A DNA stretch of 64,000 nucleotides from Dongia_B soli (lineage in GTDB: Bacteria > Pseudomonadota > Alphaproteobacteria > Dongiales > Dongiaceae), in assembly GCF_034044715.1 (NCBI RefSeq), contig NZ_JAXCLW010000002.1, positions 992,001-1,056,000 of the forward strand, in the 5' to 3' direction. Of this stretch, positions 9,366 through 17,444 are shown piece by piece (positions within the stretch are counted from its first letter, which is position 1; every line of letters begins with the position of its first letter). A program made the translations under genes and the position numbers. A model generated the notes under the pieces. The model was not told the origin of the DNA. It did not search any database and was given only the letters and a program-made list of their open reading frames with translations.

Positions 9366-10274
9366 CTAAGCAGCTATAGCCGAGGCGATCAGATGACCGA
9401 CCTCGGCTATAGCCGCATCGCGGTCCGCTGGCGGGGCGTCGGTCTGCGTTAAATAGACGGCAACCAGAATCGGGGCGCGATCCGGCGGCATGAGGATGGC
9501 GACGTCATTGGCGGAGCCGTGATTGCCCGATCCGGTCTTATCGCCGACCCGCCAATCCTTAGGCAGCTTCGCCCGCAGCCGGTTATCTCCCGTTTTGCAA
9601 CCGGCCAACCAGGCCAGCAATTGCGCCTGCGACGCATCCGATAGAACCGTCTTTTCGCACAGCAGCTTCTGCAGATTATTGACCATCGAGGCCGGCGTCG
9701 TCGTGTCGCGCGGATCCCCGGGCGCTGCTTCACCTAAATCCGTTTCCCATCGGTCCAGGCGGGTCATGTTATCGCCGAGGCTGCGGGTGAACAGCGTGAT
9801 GCCGGAGGGGCCGCCTAAGGTACGCAGCAACAGATTGCCGGCAGAATTGTCGCTCATCGTCACGGCGGCATCGCAAATTTCCGCCACGCTCATCCCCGCG
9901 CTGCCGGTCCGTTGCTCGGTGACCGGCGAGTAATGCACCAGATCCTTCTGGCTGAAGACGATCCGGCGCTGCAACTTTTCCTTATGCAGATCGACACGCT
10001 TCAGCACTGCCGCGGCTGCGAGAAATTTGAAGGTGCTGCAGATCGGGAAGCGCTCATTTTCCCGATGGCCGCCGCTTATGCCGGTCGCGGTATCGCGGAT
10101 CGCCACGCCAAGGCGGCCGCCGCTAAAGGCTTCGATTTTCGCGAACTCCGCCTGCATCCGCGCCTGATCGAGCGTATCTGCGCGTGCTTTTGCAGATGCC
10201 AACAGGCTGATCACGGGAGCGCCCAGGAAGGCACCGCCGAGCAGCGCCGCACCGAATTGCCGTCTTGTTGCCAT
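9366..10274 (-). CDS. Class A beta-lactamase with Tat signal
   Basis: 302 residues from the chosen start. A twin-arginine signal (TRRQFGAALLGG) targets the protein to the periplasm. All class A motifs are visible: STFK (catalytic Ser), SDN, the omega-loop RWETDLGEA with the general-base Glu, and KTG. The residue equivalent to Ambler 170 is Gly instead of the usual Asn, and position 69 is Cys without a partner Cys at 238. The ATG at 10274 has AGGAG six bases upstream; the ATG at 10280 abuts it. A divergent AmpR-like gene starts 113 bases away. Substrate range cannot be told from sequence. Confidence 0.92.
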   Translation of the reverse strand: MATRRQFGAALLGGAFLGAPVISLLASAKARADTLDQARMQAEFAKIEAFSGGRLGVAIRDTATGISGGHRENERFPICSTFKFLAAAAVLKRVDLHKEKLQRRIVFSQKDLVHYSPVTEQRTGSAGMSVAEICDAAVTMSDNSAGNLLLRTLGGPSGITLFTRSLGDNMTRLDRWETDLGEAAPGDPRDTTTPASMVNNLQKLLCEKTVLSDASQAQLLAWLAGCKTGDNRLRAKLPKDWRVGDKTGSGNHGSANDVAILMPPDRAPILVAVYLTQTDAPPADRDAAIAEVGHLIASAIAA

Positions 10275-10331
10275 TTTCATCTCCTACTTTAACAAGCGGG
10301 GTTAACTACGGCGACTATCGAGCTTATCCCG

Positions 10332-10362
10332 GTCAGCAACAAACGATCATAATTGTCAGCAA
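10332..10362. promoter_or_regulatory. Direct repeats in the bla-ampR-like intergenic region (candidate LysR operator)
   Basis: The 112-base spacer between the divergent beta-lactamase and LysR-type genes contains the 8-mer GTCAGCAA twice, at 10332-10339 and 10355-10362, 23 bases apart (about two helical turns). Class A beta-lactamase genes with a divergent AmpR-type activator are normally controlled from such a shared spacer. The repeat is seen; its role as the operator is inference. Confidence 0.4.
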
Positions 10363-10386
10363 GCAATAGAAAATCTTTTACGTGGC

Positions 10387-11265
10387 ATGACATCCCCTCA
10401 CCTTCCCCTCAATGCCCTGCGCGCCTTCGAGGCCTCCGCCCGGCATCTGAGCTTCACCTGCGCTGCCCGTGAACTGCATGTCACCCAGGCCGCCGTGAGC
10501 CAGCAGGTCCGGGCGCTGGAGGTGCAGCTTGGTGCGCAATTGTTCCGCCGCCTGCCGCGCGGTCTCGCCCTGACCGATGAGGGGCTGGCGCTCCTGCCCG
10601 TGTTGTCGGATGCCTTCGACCGGATCAAGAGCATCATCAAGCGATTCGACAGTGGACACGTCACGGAAGTGCTGACCGTCAGCGCCGTTGGCACTTTCGC
10701 GGTTGGCTGGCTGATGTCGCGCTTGCAGTCGTTCCGCGAAGCTCATCCCTTCGTCGAATTGCGCCTGCTGACCCATAACAATGTCGTCGATCTCGCCGGA
10801 GAAGGATTGGATTTCGCGATCCGTTTCGGCGACGGTGTCTGGCCGGGAATACAAGCCGCGCAATTGCTCGATGCACCTCTATCGGTTCTCTGCACGCCCA
10901 CCATGGCGCGGCGCTTGAAGACACCCGGCGATCTCGCGCGGGAGATATTGCTGCGCTCCTACCGCAGTGATGACTGGCCCTGCTGGTTCGCCGCTGCCGG
11001 CATCGAACCGCCTGCCATTCGTGGTCCCATCTTCGACTCGTCACGCCTGATGGCGGAAGCCGCCATGCAGGGTGCGGGGGCCGCACTCGTGCCTGTCTCC
11101 ATGTTCGCGCAGGAACTTTGCGAAGGCCGCCTTGTTCAACCTTTTCCCGTAGCGAGCAATGTCGGTGGATACTGGCTCACATGGCTGAGATCAAAGCGCA
11201 TGACGACCGCGATGCACGGTTTCAAGAACTGGATCACGGAACAGGCAGCGCAGGTCGCGACTTGA
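10387..11265 (+). CDS. AmpR-like LysR regulator of the beta-lactamase
   Basis: 292-residue LysR-type regulator of the AmpR/GcvA branch: it opens with LPLNALRAFEASARHLSFT and the helix-turn-helix continues AARELHVTQAAVSQQVRAL. The C-terminal effector domain runs from about residue 95. In characterised systems AmpR-type proteins sense cell-wall muropeptides and switch beta-lactamase transcription. The divergent position beside the class A gene supports that role. A GcvA-like role elsewhere is the alternative. Confidence 0.85.
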   Translation: MTSPHLPLNALRAFEASARHLSFTCAARELHVTQAAVSQQVRALEVQLGAQLFRRLPRGLALTDEGLALLPVLSDAFDRIKSIIKRFDSGHVTEVLTVSAVGTFAVGWLMSRLQSFREAHPFVELRLLTHNNVVDLAGEGLDFAIRFGDGVWPGIQAAQLLDAPLSVLCTPTMARRLKTPGDLAREILLRSYRSDDWPCWFAAAGIEPPAIRGPIFDSSRLMAEAAMQGAGAALVPVSMFAQELCEGRLVQPFPVASNVGGYWLTWLRSKRMTTAMHGFKNWITEQAAQVAT

Positions 11266-11342
11266 CACAGTTATGCGCTTGTTTCCGTTCTCTAACCGAC
11301 TCTGCGGCGCATTATGGGTTACTTACAAGTAGAACAGGGACG

Positions 11343-11831
11343 ATGACCAGGCGCCCGATGTCACTCAATTTTCTCGCCAGTATCATCTTGTCAGCAGTCT
11401 TGCTGAGCGGCTGTGCGATCTTCAGCACGGAGGAGGCTCCGCCGGCCGCCGGCTATGAAAGCCAATTCGCCAAGCCGGCGAATACCAGCCAGCGCATCGT
11501 CCTGAACAGCCAGGAGGTCGCCGGACATCGGGTCCAGATCACCGATGAAGAGGGGCCATTCTGGATCGACCTGCACCACAATCGCCGCGTTGCCGCTGGT
11601 ATCGGCGGGCAGCAGATCGTTGGCGACGGTACCTGGCGGGTCAACAAGTCCGGCCAGCTCTGCCTGAAAAGCTCCGTCTGGTGGAAGGACGGGACCTGTT
11701 TCGAAATGCTGGGCGGCACGCATTTTGCGGATGCCACCCGTATCCACTCGCTGAGCGGGAAGAACGGCCCGGATACTTATTATCCGTTTGCCGTCCTTGG
11801 TGTGATCGACGAGCGCGCGGGAACATCCTAG
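11343..11831 (+). CDS. Putative lipoprotein, unknown function
   Basis: 162-residue protein with a lipoprotein signal peptide: basic start, hydrophobic stretch and lipobox LLSGC (about residues 19-23). The mature part is small, with no family I can name; it has two tryptophans and two cysteines in a WKDGTCFEML region near residue 115. The start at 11343 has an AGGGACG ribosome-binding site; 11358 is an alternative. Its stop overlaps the stop of the convergent cyclase gene by four bases. Confidence 0.72.
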   Translation: MTRRPMSLNFLASIILSAVLLSGCAIFSTEEAPPAAGYESQFAKPANTSQRIVLNSQEVAGHRVQITDEEGPFWIDLHHNRRVAAGIGGQQIVGDGTWRVNKSGQLCLKSSVWWKDGTCFEMLGGTHFADATRIHSLSGKNGPDTYYPFAVLGVIDERAGTS

Positions 11832-12652
11832 CCTGACTTTCGCCACGGCACTTCAAACAGATCGACCGGCTGATCAAAGCCTTTGAACTGCCGACTGCCA
11901 AGAGCAATAGCATCGTTATCCGCGCCGAGCGCCGCGCGCACGACATCGGAAATGACAATGCTGTCCGTAGGCGCCTCATCACAGATCCTGGCAGCCAGTT
12001 GCACCGTCGCGCCGAACAGGTCGTTACTGTCCTGAACCGGCTCGCCTGCATGAATGCCGATGCGGATATGCAGCGGGACATGACTGGCGCGATTAAACGC
12101 AGCAAAGCCTTGGGAGATTGCGCGGGCACAGGCGACCGAGCCTGCCACATCGTCGAAGGAGGCCATGATGCCGTCCCCGGTATGCTTGACCTCCCGCCCC
12201 CTGTTCCCGGTCAAAGCACGGCGCACCATCGCATCATGGGCGCGCACCAGTTCGACCATGCGCCGGTCGCCAAGTTTGGCAGCAAGGCTGACGGAGTCAA
12301 CGATGTCGGTGAACATGACCGCCCGATAGGCGGAATCCGGCGCGGGCGCCTGCATGCCTTTTGCCGGGCCGACCGGATCGGTAATGCGGCCAAGAAACGC
12401 CTCTACCGCCGATAGATCAACCTCGATCATGCGCGAAGCGATATTGCCATGGGACTCCCTATGTACCCGCATGGCCGCTGCGATGTCCGGCGCATCGATC
12501 AGGCAAAAGGCATGGCCGCGTCCTTCATCGAACCAATAGGTCAGGAAACGGACGCCATATTCATCCTGAATATCCAGGTCCCGTCGGTGAGCTTCGGCGA
12601 CTTCCGCGCCGCTCATCTCGTGCAAATCATGCCGGTCAAGAAATATCGGCAT
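11828..12652 (-). CDS. DUF4242 domain fused to class III adenylate/guanylate cyclase
   Basis: 274-residue cytoplasmic protein. Residues 1-88 resemble DUF4242 / SCO4226-like nickel-binding ferredoxin-fold domains (MPIFLDRHDL opening). Residues about 100-270 are a class III nucleotide cyclase: VMFTDIVDSVSLAAKLGD carries the metal-binding Asp, and the HTGDGIMASF block carries the second Asp. The start at 12652 matches the DUF4242 start; longer in-frame sequence to 12793 is arginine and cysteine rich and unlikely. Predicted product cAMP; the DUF4242 domain may sense a ligand. Confidence 0.82.
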   Translation of the reverse strand: MPIFLDRHDLHEMSGAEVAEAHRRDLDIQDEYGVRFLTYWFDEGRGHAFCLIDAPDIAAAMRVHRESHGNIASRMIEVDLSAVEAFLGRITDPVGPAKGMQAPAPDSAYRAVMFTDIVDSVSLAAKLGDRRMVELVRAHDAMVRRALTGNRGREVKHTGDGIMASFDDVAGSVACARAISQGFAAFNRASHVPLHIRIGIHAGEPVQDSNDLFGATVQLAARICDEAPTDSIVISDVVRAALGADNDAIALGSRQFKGFDQPVDLFEVPWRKSG

Positions 12653-12850
12653 TAGCCACCTTTCCGATGGAGCGGTTCGCCGAACCACATGCGAGCCTAC
12701 GCGGCATGAGCATGCGCTTGGCCGAGATACGCTTGTGAGGATACGCTTTGTGAGGATACAAAGCCTTGCTTGCGATGAACAGCGGCAACGCATATTGAAT
12801 CAGCCGGCGGCTATTCCGCCGATCATGTCGATACAGGAACGGAGCGTGCC

Positions 12851-13846
12851 ATGGCATCGCGTCAATTGGGAAGCAGCGGCCCCCAAGTTTTTCCGCTTGG
12901 TCTTGGTTGCATGGGCATGTCGGATTTTTATGGTCCGGCGGACCGAACGGAGAGCCTTGCCACACTGGCCATGGCGATCGAACGCGGCATGACCTTGCTT
13001 GATACCGGTGATTTCTATGCCATGGGCCACAACGAATTGCTGTTGCAGGAAGGCCTGCGCAACGTCAGACGCGACCAGGTGCAGATCAGCGTCAAATTCG
13101 GCGCCCTGCGCGGGCCCGACGGGTCCTGGCTCGGCTTCGATTGCCGTCCCGCCGCGGTCAAGAATTTCGTTGCCTATAGCCTGAAGCGACTGGGTACGGA
13201 TTATATCGATATCTACCGCCCTGCGCGGCTTGATCCAAATGTGCCGATCGAGGAAACAATCGGCGCCATTGCCGACCTCATCAAGGCCGGCTATGTGCGG
13301 CATATCGGCCTCTCGGAAATGGGCGCTGAGACGATCCGCCGCGCACATCGGGAACATCCGATCGTCGATTTGCAGATCGAATATTCCCTGATCTCCCGCG
13401 GCATCGAACAGAAGATCCTGCCGGCCTGCCGCGAACTGGGTATTGCGGTCACCGCCTATGGCGTGCTGGGCCGTGGTCTGATCAGCGGTCACTGGTCGAA
13501 GGCACAACGCCTCGAGGCCAATGATTTTCGCGGCCACAGCCCGCGTTTCGATCCGGCCAATATCGACCGAAATCTCGCCTTGGTCGATACGTTGCGTCAG
13601 GTGGCGACGGCCAAGGGCGTCAGCGTCGCACAGATCGTCATCGCCTGGGCCTTGTCGCGCGGGTCGGATATCATCCCGCTGGTGGGTGCGCGGCGACGCG
13701 AGCGGTTGGCCGAAGCGCTCGGCGCGCTGGAGGTCAAGCTGACGGCGGAAGACATCGCCGCCATCGAGAAGGCGGTGCCGCCGGAAGCGGTTGCTGGTGC
13801 GCGTTATCCGGAACACGGTATGGCGTCACTGGATAGCGAACGGTAA
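12851..13846 (+). CDS. Aldo/keto reductase
   Basis: 331-residue NADPH-dependent TIM-barrel oxidoreductase. The family opening GLGCMGMSDFYG, the catalytic Asp and Tyr (DTGDFY, about residues 51-56) and Lys (VKFG, residue 82) are present. The usual catalytic His is replaced within IYRPARLDP, as in a known subgroup of AKR proteins. The end carries the cofactor motif IPLVGARRRERL. A thioesterase gene starts 18 bases downstream, so the pair is probably an operon. Substrate unknown. Confidence 0.88.
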   Translation: MASRQLGSSGPQVFPLGLGCMGMSDFYGPADRTESLATLAMAIERGMTLLDTGDFYAMGHNELLLQEGLRNVRRDQVQISVKFGALRGPDGSWLGFDCRPAAVKNFVAYSLKRLGTDYIDIYRPARLDPNVPIEETIGAIADLIKAGYVRHIGLSEMGAETIRRAHREHPIVDLQIEYSLISRGIEQKILPACRELGIAVTAYGVLGRGLISGHWSKAQRLEANDFRGHSPRFDPANIDRNLALVDTLRQVATAKGVSVAQIVIAWALSRGSDIIPLVGARRRERLAEALGALEVKLTAEDIAAIEKAVPPEAVAGARYPEHGMASLDSER

Positions 13847-13864
13847 AGGCCAAGGGAGGTCGGA

Positions 13865-14293
13865 ATGGGTCTGGGAAAGTTGCAGCCGGGATTGGTCTAT
13901 CGGGACACCTTGCCGGTGACAGATATCTTGACCGTTCCGGCCATGGCGTCGCTTTATCACAGCAACGTCGAGATGCCGCCGGTCTTCGCTACGGCGCATA
14001 TGATCGGCTTCATCGAATGGACCTGTATCGCCGCTTTGCGGCCCTATCTCCTGCCTCATCAACGCACGGTCGGCATTCTGGTTGATGTTCGGCACAAAGC
14101 AGCGACGCCGATCGGCATGACCGTGACGGCGGAGGTTGAACTCATCGAAATCCGTGACCGGCAGCTGCGCTTCCGCGTCTCCTGCCGCGATGATGTGGAG
14201 GACATCGGTGGCGGCATTCATGAACGCGCCGTCATCGACAACGATCGTTTTCTGAACCGCGTGCTGAAAAAAGGCGGTCCGCTGACTGCCTGA
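13865..14293 (+). CDS. Hotdog-fold thioesterase, FlK-like
   Basis: 142-residue hotdog-fold protein similar to fluoroacetyl-CoA thioesterase-like proteins. The hydrophobic helix MIGFIEWTCIAALRPYL (with a candidate catalytic Glu) and the following DVRHKAATPIGMTVTAEVEL strand pair (with the His) are the usual active-site parts. Real substrates of most members are unknown; acyl-CoA housekeeping is the likely role. It follows the aldo/keto reductase by 18 bases and converges on sodC with a 5-base gap. Confidence 0.8.
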   Translation: MGLGKLQPGLVYRDTLPVTDILTVPAMASLYHSNVEMPPVFATAHMIGFIEWTCIAALRPYLLPHQRTVGILVDVRHKAATPIGMTVTAEVELIEIRDRQLRFRVSCRDDVEDIGGGIHERAVIDNDRFLNRVLKKGGPLTA

Positions 14294-14298
14294 AAGAC

Positions 14299-14844
14299 CT
14301 ATTTGATGATGCCGCAGGCGATGCGTGCACCGCCGCCGCCCAAAGGCTTCGGTTGATCGGCGTAATTATCGCCCCCGGCATGAATGATAATCGCGCGGCC
14401 GCGAATATCGCTAAGGTGTAATCTTTTCGCCGTGGTGATTTCGCTATCGATACCGCTGACATCGACATTGATCAATTCGAGATCGCCGAGATGGCCCTGC
14501 CCGTTCGGACCGAGGTGATGGCCGCTATGGGCGGGATCGTAATGGCCGCCGGCGCCCAGCCCGGCTTGCATTCCCCCGTCCTTAGAAGCGGGGTCGCAGG
14601 AGCCCTTTTCATGCACGTGAATGCCATGTTCCCCCGGTGGCAACCCCTTCAGCTGGAAGGCCAGTTGCAAGCCGTCATCGGTATCGGTGAGCGTGATGGT
14701 GCCAAGTTGCTTTCCGATGGCTTCCGGGGTGATTTCATGCATCGTCACGACTTCCCGTTCAGCCAGAGCGGCTTCCGCCCAGGCCAACCCCGCCAGCAGC
14801 GCCGGAATGCCGATAGCGAGTTTCAGAACGGAACGCTTTTCCAT
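14299..14844 (-). CDS. sodC: Superoxide dismutase [Cu-Zn]
   Basis: 181-residue periplasmic enzyme that dismutates superoxide. An N-terminal signal peptide (about residues 1-28, ending AEAALA) is followed by the metal-site motifs GIHVHEKGSC, GGHYDP, a His/Gly loop HHLGPNGQGHLGDL and IIIHAGGDNY, plus the C-terminal RIACG with the second disulfide Cys. The start at 14844 is preceded by AAGGAGG. A much longer open frame upstream is not coding-like. The gene stands alone. Confidence 0.95.
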   Translation of the reverse strand: MEKRSVLKLAIGIPALLAGLAWAEAALAEREVVTMHEITPEAIGKQLGTITLTDTDDGLQLAFQLKGLPPGEHGIHVHEKGSCDPASKDGGMQAGLGAGGHYDPAHSGHHLGPNGQGHLGDLELINVDVSGIDSEITTAKRLHLSDIRGRAIIIHAGGDNYADQPKPLGGGGARIACGIIK

Positions 14845-14958
14845 TACAGCCTCCTTACATGGTTGCGCGTGTTCCCGGCCCGACACGCGAACAACCGCAG
14901 CGAGGAAAAGTTCCGGCCGGCTTTCTCGGGCGCAGTCTTTCTGTGCTAGACTGCCCAC

Positions 14959-15333
14959 ATGAACGCAAAACGAAAACCGCTTTCGATGAACGCCTATACG
15001 GTCGAGACCTTCGATGACGTCGCCGGACGGCTGTCGGTAGCCAGCGACACCGGGCTGCGCTTCTGGTCGCCGGTCGATGCTGCCAGCATTCATGGCGTCC
15101 TTTGGTTTGCCGAATTGCAACGCCAGGTGACGGCGGCCTTCCCTGATCGCAAGGCGCTTATCGTGCTCGATTGCGGCGACCGGGGCGATCTTGCCCATGC
15201 CGCCATGTGCGAGGGCTTGCGCGTCATCTGTTTTCGCGGCTCGTCCGTCATGCTGGAGAAATTGCGCAGCATCGCCGACCAGCTTGGCGCTACAATCGAG
15301 GCGCAACACCCGTCCCTCGCCAGGGCGGATTAG
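14959..15333 (+). CDS. Hypothetical protein, 124 residues
   Basis: No family recognised. The protein is soluble, mixed alpha/beta by eye (strands ALIVLDCGD and LRVICFRGSS), without signal peptide or membrane segment. It could be a small Rossmann-like or STAS-like domain, but no motif fixes this. Two starts are possible, 14959 and 14986 (MNAYTVETFDD). It is divergent from sodC (114 bases apart) and its stop overlaps the stop of the convergent LysR gene by four bases. Confidence 0.6.
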   Translation: MNAKRKPLSMNAYTVETFDDVAGRLSVASDTGLRFWSPVDAASIHGVLWFAELQRQVTAAFPDRKALIVLDCGDRGDLAHAAMCEGLRVICFRGSSVMLEKLRSIADQLGATIEAQHPSLARAD

Positions 15334-16250
15334 CTTTTTTTCGCGTCGGCAATCAGGCCGCAGAACAAGTTCGCCAGTTTCGACGGCGAAGTCTTGCGCG
15401 CGACGGCGCAGACCCGCGAGCGATAGGAAAGCTGCGCTCGTTTCATCGGCCACATCTGGCCGCGTTCGACCCAAGGCAGCGAATAGATTTCTGGCAGATA
15501 ACCGAGATACTGTCCGGACAGGACCAAGGTTGCGATCGCCTCGATATCGGAGGTCCAGGCCTGTTCGTTGAAGCGCAGGCCGCGTGGCGGCGTCCACCCC
15601 TGCATATGCGTCCGGGCGACGAAAGGCTGGGCTGCGATCATGTCGAAGGTAATCTCGCGGTCACTCTTGCCGAAGAAGGGATGGCCGCCACCGCAATGGA
15701 TGATCTGCAAATTGTCGTCTTCGATGAGAGTGACCCGCAACCCCATCAGGCGACGGAAGACCGGCACGATGACGACATCGAAGACCTCTTCATGCAGGGC
15801 ATGAATGAGGTCCTGGGGCGTGTCGATCTTCAAGGTCAGCGTGACGTTCGGCGCCCTTTCCCGCAACCGGCCGAAAGCGGTGATGAGGGCGCTGGGCTGG
15901 ATGGTCGCCAGGGCATCCACCATGCCGATCCGCAGCACCCCGCCAAAAGCCTGATCGCTCTGGGTCGCCTCCCGATGAAACTGGTCGATCGCCGTGTTCA
16001 GCCGCCTGAGGGCGCCATAGACCCGCGCGCCATCCTCAGTCAGGCGAAAGCCGCCGCGGCCGCGATTGCATAGGCGATAGCCAAGCCGGGTCTCCAAAGC
16101 GCCAATGGCGCCGCTGATCACCGACATGGTGACGTTCATCTCGGTCTGGGCGCCGGCGAAGCCACCATGTTCGACCACCGAGCGGAAGATCTTCAGCAGG
16201 CGCAGATCGACATTGTGGAGTTCGGTACGTTGCTTATGTGCGAATGCCAT
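15330..16250 (-). CDS. LysR-family transcriptional regulator
   Basis: 306-residue LysR-type regulator: helix-turn-helix at about residues 10-70 (NVDLRLLKIFRSVVEHGGFAG), effector domain to residue 300. The start at 16250 is chosen because the family opening begins there; in-frame sequence to 16370 overlaps the promoter region of the neighbour. It is divergent from the ureohydrolase gene (137 bases apart), so it probably controls that gene and the binding protein behind it. Confidence 0.88.
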   Translation of the reverse strand: MAFAHKQRTELHNVDLRLLKIFRSVVEHGGFAGAQTEMNVTMSVISGAIGALETRLGYRLCNRGRGGFRLTEDGARVYGALRRLNTAIDQFHREATQSDQAFGGVLRIGMVDALATIQPSALITAFGRLRERAPNVTLTLKIDTPQDLIHALHEEVFDVVIVPVFRRLMGLRVTLIEDDNLQIIHCGGGHPFFGKSDREITFDMIAAQPFVARTHMQGWTPPRGLRFNEQAWTSDIEAIATLVLSGQYLGYLPEIYSLPWVERGQMWPMKRAQLSYRSRVCAVARKTSPSKLANLFCGLIADAKKS

Positions 16251-16387
16251 CCCTTGACCGAAATTGAGGTCGATAATCACTTTACTAAATAACGAAGTGA
16301 AGACCGTATATCGAGTATTTTTAGAAGTGAGCCCGGGCCCTACTGTCCTTGCGCCAAAAAGCAAGAACATCCGCAGGTCGGGAGAAA

Positions 16388-17410
16388 ATGCAAAAGCTTG
16401 TCACCCAATTCGACGCACAGGACTTGAATCCGCCCGGGCGCATCGTCAACAGCCTGAAAGGTGATCCCGCGGAACAGCGGGCCAATCAATGGCTGGAATG
16501 GGGCAAGCTCACCGCTGATCTCGATGTCGCCTTGCTCGGCATGCCGTTCGACGGCGCCTCGACCGTTCGCACCGGCTCGCGCCATGCGCCGGATGCGGTG
16601 CGCCAGGCGCTGGCCTATTACACCACCTTCTCCACCCGCGACGGCAATTCCATGGGGCATCTGAAGGCGGCCGATATCGGCGACATCGCCGTCATCGCCA
16701 CCAATATGCAGGAGAGCTTCCGCCGCCTGAGCCGGGTGATGTCCTTCATCTTCCGCAACAAGATCGTGCCGGTAACGATCGGCGGCGATCACTCGATCGC
16801 CTGGCCGATCCTGGAAGCGGCGACCGGCTGCTATGGCGATCAGGGCGTCGGCGTCATTCATTTCGACGCCCATCACGATCTGCGCGAGGCACATTTCGGC
16901 GCGGAATCCAGCGGCGTTCCTTTCCGCAAGGCGCTCAACTTCAAGGAAGATCCGGTCGCGGGGCGCAATCTGGTGCAGATCGGCATCGCCGACTTCTGCA
17001 ATGCCCCGGCGCATCTTAAATATGCCCGGGATGAAGGCGTCACGGTCTTTTCGAATATCGAGGTGCGTGAGATCGGCGTCGACAAGGTCATCGATACCGC
17101 CATCGCTAAGGCCGGCAAAGGCGTCAAAGCCATCTATGTTTCGGTCGATATCGACGCGCTGGATCACAGCCAGGCACCCGGCACCGCCGCCCCAAATGCC
17201 AGCGGCCTCGATGCCCGCGACGTGCAGCGCGCACTCCGCCGGCTTGGCCAGCATCCGAAGGTCATCGGCCTCGATATCGTCGAGATCTCGCCGCCTTTGG
17301 ATATCAACGACATGACGGCCAATACCGGCGCCATGCTGGCGCTCAATTTCCTCTATGGCGTCGGCTGCCGCACGCAGCAGGCAACCACAAAGCCGAAGAA
17401 GAAACGCTGA
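16388..17410 (+). CDS. Ureohydrolase (agmatinase / guanidino-acid hydrolase family)
   Basis: 341-residue binuclear manganese enzyme of the arginase family, which removes urea from guanidino compounds. Metal-binding motifs are intact: GGDHSI (about residue 138), FDAHHD (about residue 161), and SVDIDALD (about residue 250). Agmatine, guanidinobutyrate, guanidinopropionate or formimidoylglutamate are possible substrates; sequence reading does not decide. The lysine-rich tail (KPKKKR) is unusual. The start at 16388 has GGGAG just upstream. A periplasmic binding protein gene follows 34 bases downstream and a LysR gene is divergent. Confidence 0.88.
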   Translation: MQKLVTQFDAQDLNPPGRIVNSLKGDPAEQRANQWLEWGKLTADLDVALLGMPFDGASTVRTGSRHAPDAVRQALAYYTTFSTRDGNSMGHLKAADIGDIAVIATNMQESFRRLSRVMSFIFRNKIVPVTIGGDHSIAWPILEAATGCYGDQGVGVIHFDAHHDLREAHFGAESSGVPFRKALNFKEDPVAGRNLVQIGIADFCNAPAHLKYARDEGVTVFSNIEVREIGVDKVIDTAIAKAGKGVKAIYVSVDIDALDHSQAPGTAAPNASGLDARDVQRALRRLGQHPKVIGLDIVEISPPLDINDMTANTGAMLALNFLYGVGCRTQQATTKPKKKR

Positions 17411-17444
17411 CCATCAACCAAGAACGATATATCGGGAGCGAAAC

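Noticed and set aside
12800..13816. 338-codon frame antisense to the aldo/keto reductase
   Set aside because: Shadow frame; the reductase is clear on the plus strand.
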